The notes under the pieces: model-generated
Database searches by the model: none
What the model saw: the letters and a program-made list of their open reading frames with translations, nothing else
Told to the model about the DNA's origin: nothing
Made by a program: the position numbers and the translations under genes
Assembly: GCA_024036415.1 (NCBI GenBank)
Contig: JAMWET010001652.1
Span: 370,001 to 434,000 of the forward strand
From: Prochilodus magdalenae
Taxonomy: Eukaryota > Chordata > Actinopteri > Characiformes > Prochilodontidae
DNA length: 64,000 nucleotides
Direction of reading: 5' to 3'
Part shown: piece by piece, positions 13,352 to 23,099 of the stretch
Position numbering within the stretch: the first letter of the stretch is position 1
Layout: the number at the start of each line of letters is the position of its first letter

Positions 13352-14449
13352 CTTTTATTTTTTACTTGGAAATACATTGAGGCTGGCCCTCATTTTCCAT
13401 GTAGCCAAGCATTTACATCTTAAGATAAATAAAAAATTAATTTAAAATGGATTTTAATCAGAAAAACTAAATCGCAAGACTACAGAGAACGAACTGGCAA
13501 TGAACCAAAATAAATGGTATAAGAATTAATAGAACAATTAGGATTTAATGAATCAAGGGCAAAGCTTCAATAATATTACAATCTATGTAGAATATTATCT
13601 CTAAAATTGCAACATAAAATGATAAAACGATGACATGAAATGATAATGATAGATAAACAAAAGTATTATATTGAGAAAATTAGATAAATAAACAAGTAAA
13701 ACTAATTTTTTATGATTATCTCTGCCAGACGGGGTATGTGCAGGTGGTTTGTAGTCTTATGGTAATTTGTTTCAGATTTATGACTATTTTACCATCATCA
13801 ACGTCACATACAATAACAGATTTAGATTCACTGGCGGTTTTAGACAAGGACGTGCACAAGGCCGGGCTAAGTCTGCAGAAGCAACGACCCATTTTCTCGT
13901 CTTGGCTGAGCTGCCCCCTCTTGCTTTTGTGGCTGCATAAATGCAAGTAGCCCATAGTTACTGAAGTTAGTTACATAGTTACTAAAGAGTAGCGATGCCC
14001 TGTGTTCCTAAAATATGACACTGTAGCATTCAAACTTTTTGAGGACGTTCTGTGAGGGCTCCAGGTTGAGTCTTTGAAGTTGTGGAAATGATTAACAATG
14101 AATGATATGACAAATGGGATTCCACACACATGTGCAGCATTACTACCTCACCCTATGCTACCACATGAACTAATCTTAGTGAGCCAGCTACGTTAGCTCG
14201 GTCATATTATAATGTGGATGACAGCTTCTTTCTAGCGTTAGCGTAAATAACACCATCCGCATTTACCTGACATTAGTGTTGTTTTTTTTTCTAGCTTGTG
14301 ACATGAGCTGCTATGTTCTAGAACATGCTTCATTCAAGCTGTAATGGGTTTTACCCAGCAGCAGGTGTAGGTGCGCTTTAACATGTTACACTGAGTGCTT
14401 TTCTGTAGGGGGCTGACCAGAAAAGCTCCGGTTCCTAGAGCTCTTTTTT

Positions 14450-15395
14450 GATAAGTCATAATTTTGAAATACTAAGTCATAATTATGAGACATTGGCTCA
14501 TAAATATGAGATGCTAAGTCATGAGATGTATTAAGTCATAAGTTAGATATTAAGACATGAAGTGATGAGATGTGTAATAAATATGAGATGCTAGGTCAAA
14601 ATATATGAAAACGTAAGTCAGAGTTATGTGATGCTAGGTCATAATTCTGAAATCCTAGGTCATAATTCTGAAATACGAAATCATGAAAAAAGAATTCATT
14701 ATTATTAAAAGCTAAGTCATAATTATGAGGTGCTAGGTCATAATTATAAAATACAAAAGGATTAGAAAATATGTCATCATTACACAATGCTAGGTCATAA
14801 TTATGAGATGCTAATTCACAATTAAAAGATTATGAGAAAAAGTCATAATTGGGATGTTAAGTTATATTTATGAGATGCTAGGTTATAATTATGAAATACA
14901 AAGGGATAAGAAAATATGTCATCATTAAACAATGCTAGGTCATAACTATGAGATGCTAGGTTATAATTATGAAATGGAAAATCATGAGAAAAAAGGTCAT
15001 AATTATGAGAATCTGTCATAATTATAAGATGCTAGGTCAAAATTATGAAATACGAAGTAATGAGAAAGTAAGTTATACTTACGAGCTGTTGAAGTTTAAG
15101 ATACCAAGTGATTATTATGAGAGGCATAATAATAAAGCAAAGAGAAAAATCATAATAATGCGATGCTAAGTCATAATTATGAGATACCAAGTCGTAATAT
15201 AAAACCCAAAGTCACAATTATAAGATAGTATTAGAAAGTAACTCATTATTATGAGATGTTGAGTCATAAATATGAGGTTCCAAGTCATAATTATAAGATA
15301 CTGAGCCATAATCATGAAACACAAAGACATGATTTATGAAAAAGTAAGTCATAGTTATGTGACGCTAACTGATAATTATGAGACACTAAGTCATA
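14450..15395. repeat. degenerate TCATAATTATGA-type repeat field, block 1
   Basis: Dozens of imperfect units such as aagtcataattatgagatgc and gctaggtcataattatgaa, spaced about 17-30 bp. Each unit is built on the near-palindrome TCATAATTATGA. Spacing is irregular and the units differ, so this is an old, drifting minisatellite. Spurious short open frames arise in it on both strands. Confidence 0.9.
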
Positions 15396-16682
15396 TAAAG
15401 AGATGTAATGCCTTTTTTCCCCCAAGGGTCAGAAATGGGCTTCCATAGTATCATCCAAGTCCTATCCTCTCAATAATAAACCCCAGTCATTCTCGCATGC
15501 TATACTGATCAGGAATGCATGTTCTCCCGCCACGTCGTCCTGACAAAACCGACATGGTCAACAGATTATTCACAAGCGAATGACATTAGAGGAGCTGTTC
15601 ACAGGTCAGCTGGAGGAGCCAAATATGAGCTCGGTGTTCCTGTGTGGAAAATCTTGTGATGTAGGAAACAGAATGACTTCCACCCGTTCGCACCCAAAAT
15701 GCAGCTATATTTTAATCAGCAAAAACACTGGAAGGCAGGAAACGGCGATGGAGTCAACACGAGTGACGAACTGTGAAAGTGAGAAAGCAGAACTGTTCAC
15801 CTCCTGGCGGGTGGAGCTTTTTAAAGCGCCACTACTGCTTCTCTCACAAGCACTCCAGTGTCTGTTAGCTTGCAGTTACTGCTGTATTCATTCTGGCAAA
15901 AGTTACTGCTAACCTCCTTTCTTTATGTGCTATTTATCAGAGTTTCACAAGCATCCAACCCCACCCCCTCCACCTTACCAGGGCCCCCTCCTAAATCTCA
16001 ACAGAGAAAGCAGCCTGTAATTAAAGCTGCTGATCCTCTGCACTACATGTGACTCAACCACTAGAGGGGGCATCAATAGCCTGGAAAAACACTGCTGGGG
16101 TGTTTTACATTTTAATGAAGTGCAGTTATTTCAAGGTTGGCATGTTGTTCTCAAAATATTGGATATATTATTAAGTGTACTTGAAGTGGTAGGCTGCTTT
16201 TCAATCGCACATATTTGCTGCGGCCTGGCCACATGGCTTGTATTACATGTGGCATGTGGACATTTAGAAACCAGAATGTAGCTCAGGCACATTCAGCCAG
16301 CCCTGGCTTTATAGCATATCATCTAAAACGACTGTTTCTACTGTTGAGTGAAAAATACCGGTTTGGTTTAAAACACACGAGCAAGTTAAAAGGGGTTACT
16401 TCACAGATTCTTCTGCCTTACTAAAACTGATAAGACATACAAACTCATTCACAGTGGCTTGATGTAACATGCTTATGTTCCAGTGAAGCTTCGTCAGAGC
16501 TGACAAGAACCAGAAGCTTCCTCAGATAACGTTATTACACAACATATACTGCCGAATGCTGGAGACAGTTTACCAGAGTTTTGAGAAAAAGCTACTGACC
16601 TAAATCTATACTGCACGCAGGGCTTCGTAAGGCAAATAGTCCACAGAGAAAACATGTTTTAAAATTTTAATTTGAACTAATC
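15396..16682. other. sequence between repeat blocks, no gene recognised
   Basis: The open frame at 15580-15912 has no recognised domain and its composition is not different from the flanks. No RNA gene was seen. Confidence 0.45.
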
Positions 16683-16769
16683 ATTATGAAATGCTAAATC
16701 GGCTATAAGATGCTAGGTCATAATTCTAAGAACCTAAGTCGTAATATTGAGATACTAAGTCATTTAGAT

Positions 16770-17090
16770 GTACTTTAATTTGCACTTTAATGACCTTTGT
16801 ATTGCCCGTATAACGACCTTTGTCAATGTGTATTGTGTGGCACTTATAATGACCTTTTCTCCGCTATAGCACTGGGCTGAGGTTGCCAGGTAATGGTTTA
16901 CTTGCTCTATGTCTGTGTATTAATCTCTAGGTACCAGCACTGGCCCCCTGTTTGGGCAGTGTCTGAGCTCGTGGTGAGTTTAAGCTCTAAACTTCCTACT
17001 AGCTGGAATATTATTCAACGGAACACTAAGCACGGTTGTAAGTCGCTCTGGATAAGAGCGTCTGCTAAATACCCTAAATGTAAATGTATT
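16770..17090 (+). mobile_element. SINE-like or related non-autonomous element
   Basis: It ends with gtaagtcgctctggataaga, gcgtctgctaaat and a taaatgtaaatgta tail (17038-17088), a 3' end seen very widely in teleost genomes. The body lies within the repeat field, so insertion came after the field formed. The 5' end is a guess and promoter boxes were not verified. Confidence 0.5.
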
Positions 17091-17235
17091 AAGTCATAAG
17101 TATGATATTAAGTCATAATTATAAAATGCATAATTATGAAATACAGAGCCATAATTAAGAAATACTTTGTCATAATTATGAGAAGTGAAGTCATAATTAT
17201 GAAATGTTAAGTCGATTATAAGATGCTACGTCATT

Positions 17236-17345
17236 TTTCTTATGATAGGGAGTGGACACCACAGCCAACTGCTGATATGTTGCCCACTATTAGTTGGAGT
17301 ATGAATTTGACAGGTTGTGTTATTCAACAGGGAAGGGAACAGTGA
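17236..17345. repeat. 110-bp direct repeat, copy 1
   Basis: Runs from tttcttatgatagggagtgg to gggaagggaacagtga. It differs from 18249-18358 at four positions by eye. Confidence 0.95.
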
Positions 17346-18248
17346 TACTAAGTCATTAAGATGTATTAAGTCATAGGTATGATATTAAGCCATAATTATG
17401 AAATACTTTGTTATAATTATGAGAAGTTAAGTCATAATTATGAAATGTTAAGTCGATTATAAGATGCTACGTCATAATTCTAAGAATGTAAGTCATAATT
17501 ATTAGATAGCAAGTCATAAGATAAAGTCACAAGTATGATATTAAGTCTTAATTATGAAATGCTAAGTAATAAGTTTGAGATACCGAGTCATAATTAAGAG
17601 ATACTTAGCCATAATAAGAGTCGTTAGGTCATAATGACGAGGTCATATAAGTCGATTATAAGATGCTAGGTCATAATCCTAAGATACCGAGTCATAATTA
17701 AGAGATAAGTAGTCATAATTATTAAATGATATGTCATGATTATGAAATACAAAGTCATAATTGTAAAATAAGTCATATTGTAAGAGGCTGTGTTATAAAC
17801 ATGAGATACTAAGTTTTAATCATGAACACAAGTCACAGTTATGAGAAAATCTTTCCAAATTTAACTAAAATGGTCAAAAGAATGTAAGGAAGTCACTGTT
17901 GAATGTCACAGAGATGTCCAATGAAGTTAGCATGCTAACCAGCTAACCCCTGTCTCGCAACACTACACTGATGTTGAGAATGAAGGATTAGGACTAGCCC
18001 TGATACATATTCTAACATCCGGTCAGTTATGCTGAATGACCTGCTCCTGGTGAAATCATTTACAGATCATTTCAAGTGGCCAATGAAAGGAACAATGGCT
18101 GAAGCTCTTGTTGTGCAGCAGCAGCAGCTGCACACTCTCAGCAAGAAACCATGCTTGGCAGGTGTAAATAGACAAAATAAGAGTTAATGCTGGTGAGTGT
18201 ACAGGTGTTAATGCTAACACTGAGGAGGAGGGACTGTGCATTTCCTTA

Positions 18249-18358
18249 TTTCTTATGATAGGGAGTGGACACCACAGCCAACTGCTGAAATGTTGCCCCC
18301 TATTAGTTGGAGTATGAATTTGACAGGTTGTGTTACTCGACAGGGAAGGGAACAGTGA
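18249..18358. repeat. 110-bp direct repeat, copy 2
   Basis: Same length as copy 1, about 1013 bp away in the same orientation, with four substitutions and no indel. The surroundings differ (no repeat-field units here), so this is probably a short dispersed element rather than a local duplication. Confidence 0.95.
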
Positions 18359-19419
18359 CTAACACGGCATATAGGCCTAAATATGGTGTACATGTCCAAT
18401 TCTAGTCAAATATGTTGTATAAACCAAAATAGTTTTATTAGTAGTAGTATTATTAAAATAGATAACATCTTTTTACAACTAGGCAGCCATTGGTGTTGAA
18501 CATTAATGGGTTGCTCTCTCTCTCTCTTTTTCTTTCTTATCTGTTGATCGGGGAACAGCTCTATACCTAATTTAATACTAATATATCAATGAGGATTTCC
18601 AGCTTTAGCTAGAGCAAGTCAACACCCATGAGAACAACTTTTTAGATTGTATTATTTTCTGTAGGACTCCATTGCAGTCATACTGACTTTAGTCTGACAA
18701 TGTTGGCCTACTAGTAGAGGGTTTTTGCCTTTCTAGGGTTTTTTTATTTATAAACAAATTCATATTCATAAAAGTCGTATTTGAACAGTATTGGACATGT
18801 ACACTGGATATAGGACAGTACTGGAAATAGGCATGTACCTTGTTAAGCCTTTAAAGTCTTAACATTCAGGGTTTCCTTCTGTCTTACCATTATATCATCA
18901 CTATTTTATTTGATCATTATCATCATCATCACATATACAAACTGAGCAGGCACATGTAGGTTCACTGGTCATTCTGAACACTCATTACAAGCCATGGTTT
19001 CTATCACTACCATTGTAAAGAAATGTATGTTTCTCTATAGTGAACCATTTACCCATCAAACCACTTTGATTGAATTTCCTAAAATATATCTCTGAATAAC
19101 ACATCTCTGCTCACCCTGCTCAACACCTCAGGATATGGTTTCAAGGAGAATGTCATGGGAAATAACGAGGTTAAAAAGCACCATCTAACAGTAAGCGATT
19201 CCACTTCACCCATTCTACTGTATTTCATAACACTTTCCAAGAAGACACTATAAACACATTCATACAACATTCATATCTCTAAATCACTTTGTATGTTTAA
19301 GAGTGTAGTAACTTCAGGCTCCTGCAGATGCCGCTGCACAAGGATGATGGGGCTATAAATACCTGTGGGGTGTAAGCAGATTGATCGGGACTCATACATT
19401 GAGTACAGTGATCATAGAT

Positions 19420-19790
19420 AAATGATACAGTGCAGTAAATGTCTCGTTCCATGTGTGGAAAATGGGTCATACAGCAGATGTTACTGATTGGCTAAAAAAA
19501 AAGATTGTGGGCCATAGTGTGAAGGAAGGAGCTGAATCTGGAGGTGTATAAAAGCGTACAGTCATACGGGTCCAGCAGTGGCTGAAATCCCAGTCTACAG
19601 GAAACTCTACTCTCCTTGTGCCAGGGAAGGCATCCACCAAATCTGACCCAACTGCACAATTCTTTAACGCCAGAGTGACTAAACATTGATGTAGCCTACA
19701 TTCAGAAACTTGTCCAGTCCATGCCAAGCTGAATTGGAGTGATTATGCGTGCTCATGGAGGTATTACACTCTATAAGGTGGGTTTCACAC
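19420..19790 (+). pseudogene. possible Tc1-like transposase remnant with internal deletion
   Basis: The plus strand reads IQKLVQSMPS then a stop and IGVIMRAHGGITLY near 19695-19770. This resembles the C-terminal end of Tc1-type transposases (a SMP..... V...GG pattern). The N-terminal part starts MSRSMCGKW but the catalytic core is missing. Several stops are present. The family assignment is tentative. Confidence 0.35.
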
Positions 19791-20239
19791 GTGACTACTT
19801 ATTTGTCCAGTGGGCTTTGATGATAGCAGCTATTGCTAAGTGCTATTAAACCACTAAACTACAAACAGAGTGCTGATGGCAGTACATTAAGAAGTTCTAG
19901 AAGTGTGCTTTTAAAAAAAAAAAAAAAGAAAGAAAAATGACATGTTGATGTCTGAAAACCTAACCTCCAAGACCACAGCAGGCTGTGACGGTCCAAAACT
20001 GAAAGAGGTACTTTAAGTAGTCCTGACAAACATTCTAATTATGGGGGGCTTGAAATTCCCAATGCTCATTACATTTATAATGAACATGGCAAACTAGAGC
20101 AGATGTGCACTAGTACAGGGCCCTTTCAGCATGTAGGTGCTTACAGTATCAAATCAAGGATGACTTTGTCTTCAGGCTTTAAACAGACCTCCGTGGCTCT
20201 TTGTTCGTTATACACATGTTTCTGTGAAGAGTTTAATTT

Positions 20240-20704
20240 CAACATCAATTCAAGCTTTATTACTGTGCAAACAGGAAACCACTATTTCCTTTATTCCAAT
20301 TCCAGTCAAAACAGCCATTACGTTATTCATTTCTCAGGTTAAAAAAAAAAACAGAAGGAAACGTATATATAAAAAAAATTCTGTCCATTCTTCCATTGTG
20401 AAAAGACATCTTAGTACTATTGGTCTGAAAGGTTGTGTCTCTGTCAAGAAGCTGCTACTGAGAAACAACAAATCAAAAAAAGAACATTTGCAACAAGACT
20501 CCAAAAACTGGACATCTGAGATGAGGCGTAAGGTTATATGGATGTACGGGTCTAAATCCGAGACCTTGGGTAGTAACAGAAATCAGTGTGTACACTGCCA
20601 AAACAATGAAAGAGCCGTGCCTGCAACAATCAGTCAAGCATACTGGAATAGTGCAAGTTTGGGGATTTGTTGGAGATGTGTTCTTAAACAAAGCCCTCAT
20701 GAAT
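20240..20704 (+). pseudogene. Tc1-like transposase fossil, 5' and central part
   Basis: A plus-strand frame reads VKRHLSTIGLKGCVSVKK, LLLRNNKSKKEHL, WTSEMRRKVIWMYGSKSE and TLGSNRN, matching the order of a Tc1 transposase (helix-turn-helix end, then the V.W.DESKFE..GSNR block). The catalytic Asp-Glu pair is replaced by Tyr-Gly, so it is dead. A degraded VPT.KH.....VWG block follows. The open frame continues into a different repeat at about 20705. Confidence 0.6.
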
Positions 20705-20965
20705 GCTTATACACTATATGTCCAAAAATGAGCCCTGTAATCCGTGAATTTAGCTACTTTAAGGTGCCCCCATTACCAAGACAGGTGTTCAATTGCACAC
20801 AGTTAACTTGCATAATCTTCAGGAAAGAGCACTGACCAATAAAACAGGACACTCTGGAGTAGCTGGACACAAGCCTATGGTCACTATGTCCACTGCAAAG
20901 TATTAGTCAGAAAGCCCCCTAGTACTGAGCTGTGGAGCAGTGGTGAAGCTTCATCCAGTGCTTCT
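20705..20965 (+). mobile_element. second dispersed element nested in the Tc1 fossil
   Basis: It begins cactatatgtccaaaaatga, a common fish transposon end, and includes agctactttaaggtgccccc, ggacactctggagtag and gagctgtggagcagtgg, typical of a widespread teleost non-autonomous element. Tc1-type tail sequence resumes at about 20980. Confidence 0.5.
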
Positions 20966-21125
20966 GTGATCAAATCAACTTTTAGGACTGGAGAAACATC
21001 CATGCAGGTTCCTTTGAAAAACTGAAAGCAAGTTTCCTGAAAAGAAGCTTCTGTAAAAATTGTAATTCTGAGCATTGAACCAGTTACACTTGGCCATTTT
21101 GACTGGAAATGAAATAAACAAAAGG
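20966..21125 (+). mobile_element. Tc1-like tail, continuation after nested insertion
   Basis: ttgaaaaactgaaagcaag and the following segment up to gaaatgaaataaac resemble 35060-35220 and 63215-63315, the tails of related elements. Confidence 0.5.
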
Positions 21126-21599
21126 GCATGTTTATATACAGTGTTATATATTATATAAATCTACTGTATATAGTTGTATGTACTAATACAATAATACATA
21201 TGTCTGTGTAAGTGTGTCAACCATTACCAAACCTTGTGGCAGAACAATATTATTTATAGCCATCGTCCAGTACCTAGTCTGGATCACTGAGGCTTCATCA
21301 ACCCATGTGTCCTGGTACTTAACAAATCCATGCAATGGCTGGGAACATCAGGGACAAGTAGAGAAACAAACCAGTGTTCTACTAACCAGTAACAACACCT
21401 CATATTGTTTTGAAAACAAGAAAAGAAATTCTTTGCATAGGTACTTTTTGCACTGGTGCACAGTACTGTATCTGTCTTTTATTTCCAGCAAATAAATAAT
21501 AAGCTGAATAGGGTATGATTTTCAGAAGACACCGTTGAACCGGCATGCAAATATAGCAAATGCAGCACATGACTGGATAAAATGAATATGTTCTTAAGT

Positions 21600-23099
21600 T
21601 ATAAAACAGTTTATTTCTTATTAAAAATGTTACATAGCAACCTTGAGTGCTACTCCAAACACTGCTGGAGCAAATACATTTTCTTGAACTTTTAAGTTTA
21701 ATTTTCTCCTACGAATACATCAAAATAAAGAAAGAGACAAAGAAACAAAAATTGATTACCCCTAGGAAGATTGTGTCACTTTTAAATTGTGATGGTTCTT
21801 TTCCATAATCCTTGTGCAAAGAATGACTTTATTTTTTTCTCTTCTTGTGTTTCACATTATTCAACACAGAACTTTTAACTGCCAATACTGCCAATACAAT
21901 CCACCATATTATAAGGTAAGTTTGACATCCACCGCTATACATCTTTGAACATAAACAGGAGGGGCCTTTTGTGTGCTTCACTAAGTGCTCCTAAAACTCC
22001 CCCTCCCCCAGGTATAGTCTTAAGCCCTGGTAAATCTCCTGAAATGAATTCCTCTGAGTAAACTGTGATCACAAGTGTGTGCCTGCAAAGAAAAAGCCAC
22101 TTTCTGACACCAAAGTAGTCCTGGACATGGTACTTCATCCCATCACGAGCAAAGCGATCCCATTTTAGAACTTGGGGTTCAGCGCAGTCAGAAATTACAG
22201 TAGCCAGTGAGTATGATACAAAGTGTTTTCAGTTTGCTGAGGTTTATGTACAAGCACCTCGGTCCTACATTTGTCAAACACATTCCACACTGCCCTGGCA
22301 AATGAGAGGGAGCTTCGCTGAGTGTGAGAGAAACAGAAAGGGAGGCCAATGGATGGTGGTCAGAAAAGCGTGTGAAACCTAACTCACATTTTATCGTCAA
22401 AGTATAAGATTCTTTCAAGGAAAGCTTAGTTAGTTTATTTACATGTAGCTGTGTAACACACCAAACTGCAATGTTGTGATCTCTTGTGGTTTGAACAAGA
22501 TTTAGATCTTACTAGTTTAACCCCAGCAGGCTTCAAATATGAACACACTAAACTACCACACTGATACATAAAAAGATGCACAGTAAGGATTAATATGCAA
22601 AGGTACAATAGTTCACCAGGCAGCTCTCCTGCATGATGTCAAAATAGTGTTTGAGTTCTGCAGATTGATTGAAATAGCATTGCTGCGATTGCATTGATTT
22701 GTCACTCAACTTGTTTATATCCTTTGGGCACCCAGAAGTTCAGCGAGAATTCCTGCTCCTCCATTGGGGTTTAAACACCCTCTACTATCTCCAGCGCTCA
22801 TGCTAAGGCAATCCATATTCAAACCTGACAACTGAAGCCTGCAGACAGCGCGGTGAGAACAAGACACAATCAGCCCAGCTGGCCCATGTTCTAATAAATG
22901 TGCAAATTATAAACTTGAGTGGCAAAAAAAAATCAACAAATAACAGAAATAAACTGCTCCTAAGTCGAAGCGTCTATAGGATGCGGCTAGCTGTGCGGTC
23001 GACAGCATGGCCATGCTTACTGGAAATAGGGACCATTTGAGTGTGAGTCAGGAGTGTCTTCTAGGACTCTCCAGTTATTGGAATGTCATTTTCCTCAAT
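21600..23099 (-). other. arid5b: probable arid5b 3' UTR
   Basis: Sequence downstream of the stop is AU-rich and has no microsatellite or recognised transposon until about 21125. Candidate AATAAA signals on the minus strand (TTTATT as given) lie at 22434-22439, 21828-21833, 21610-21615 and 21478-21483. None has a clearly strong GU-rich element behind it, so I cannot choose the cleavage site. The end at 21600 is a working estimate. Long 3' UTRs are usual for this gene. Confidence 0.5.
21610..21615 (-). terminator. candidate polyadenylation signal AATAAA
   Basis: AATAAA is read on the minus strand about 1.5 kb after the arid5b stop. It is one of at least four such hexamers in the 3' flank and was chosen because it is near the last part free of transposon remnants. 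Usage is not shown by the sequence. Confidence 0.25.

Larger units (their letters stand above)
16683..17860. repeat. degenerate TCATAATTATGA-type repeat field, block 2
   Basis: Same unit family as 14450-15395, interrupted by a SINE-like insertion (about 16770-17090) and by a 110-bp repeat (17236-17345). It also shows higher-order duplication: 17091-17233 and 17361-17474 share a long ordered string of units ending gttaagtcgattataagatg and ctacgtcat. Confidence 0.88.

Noticed and set aside
14450..17860. CRISPR-like appearance of repeated units
   Set aside because: Units are degenerate, the spacing is irregular and the genome is vertebrate. It is a decayed minisatellite.
20224..20835. 203-codon plus-strand open frame
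   Set aside because: It is a chimera of a dead Tc1 transposase and a nested repeat, not a host gene.
1..21600. Search for the neighbouring gene expected downstream (rtkn2 in tetrapods)
   Set aside because: No exon with recognisable Rho-binding or PH-domain sequence was seen on either strand.
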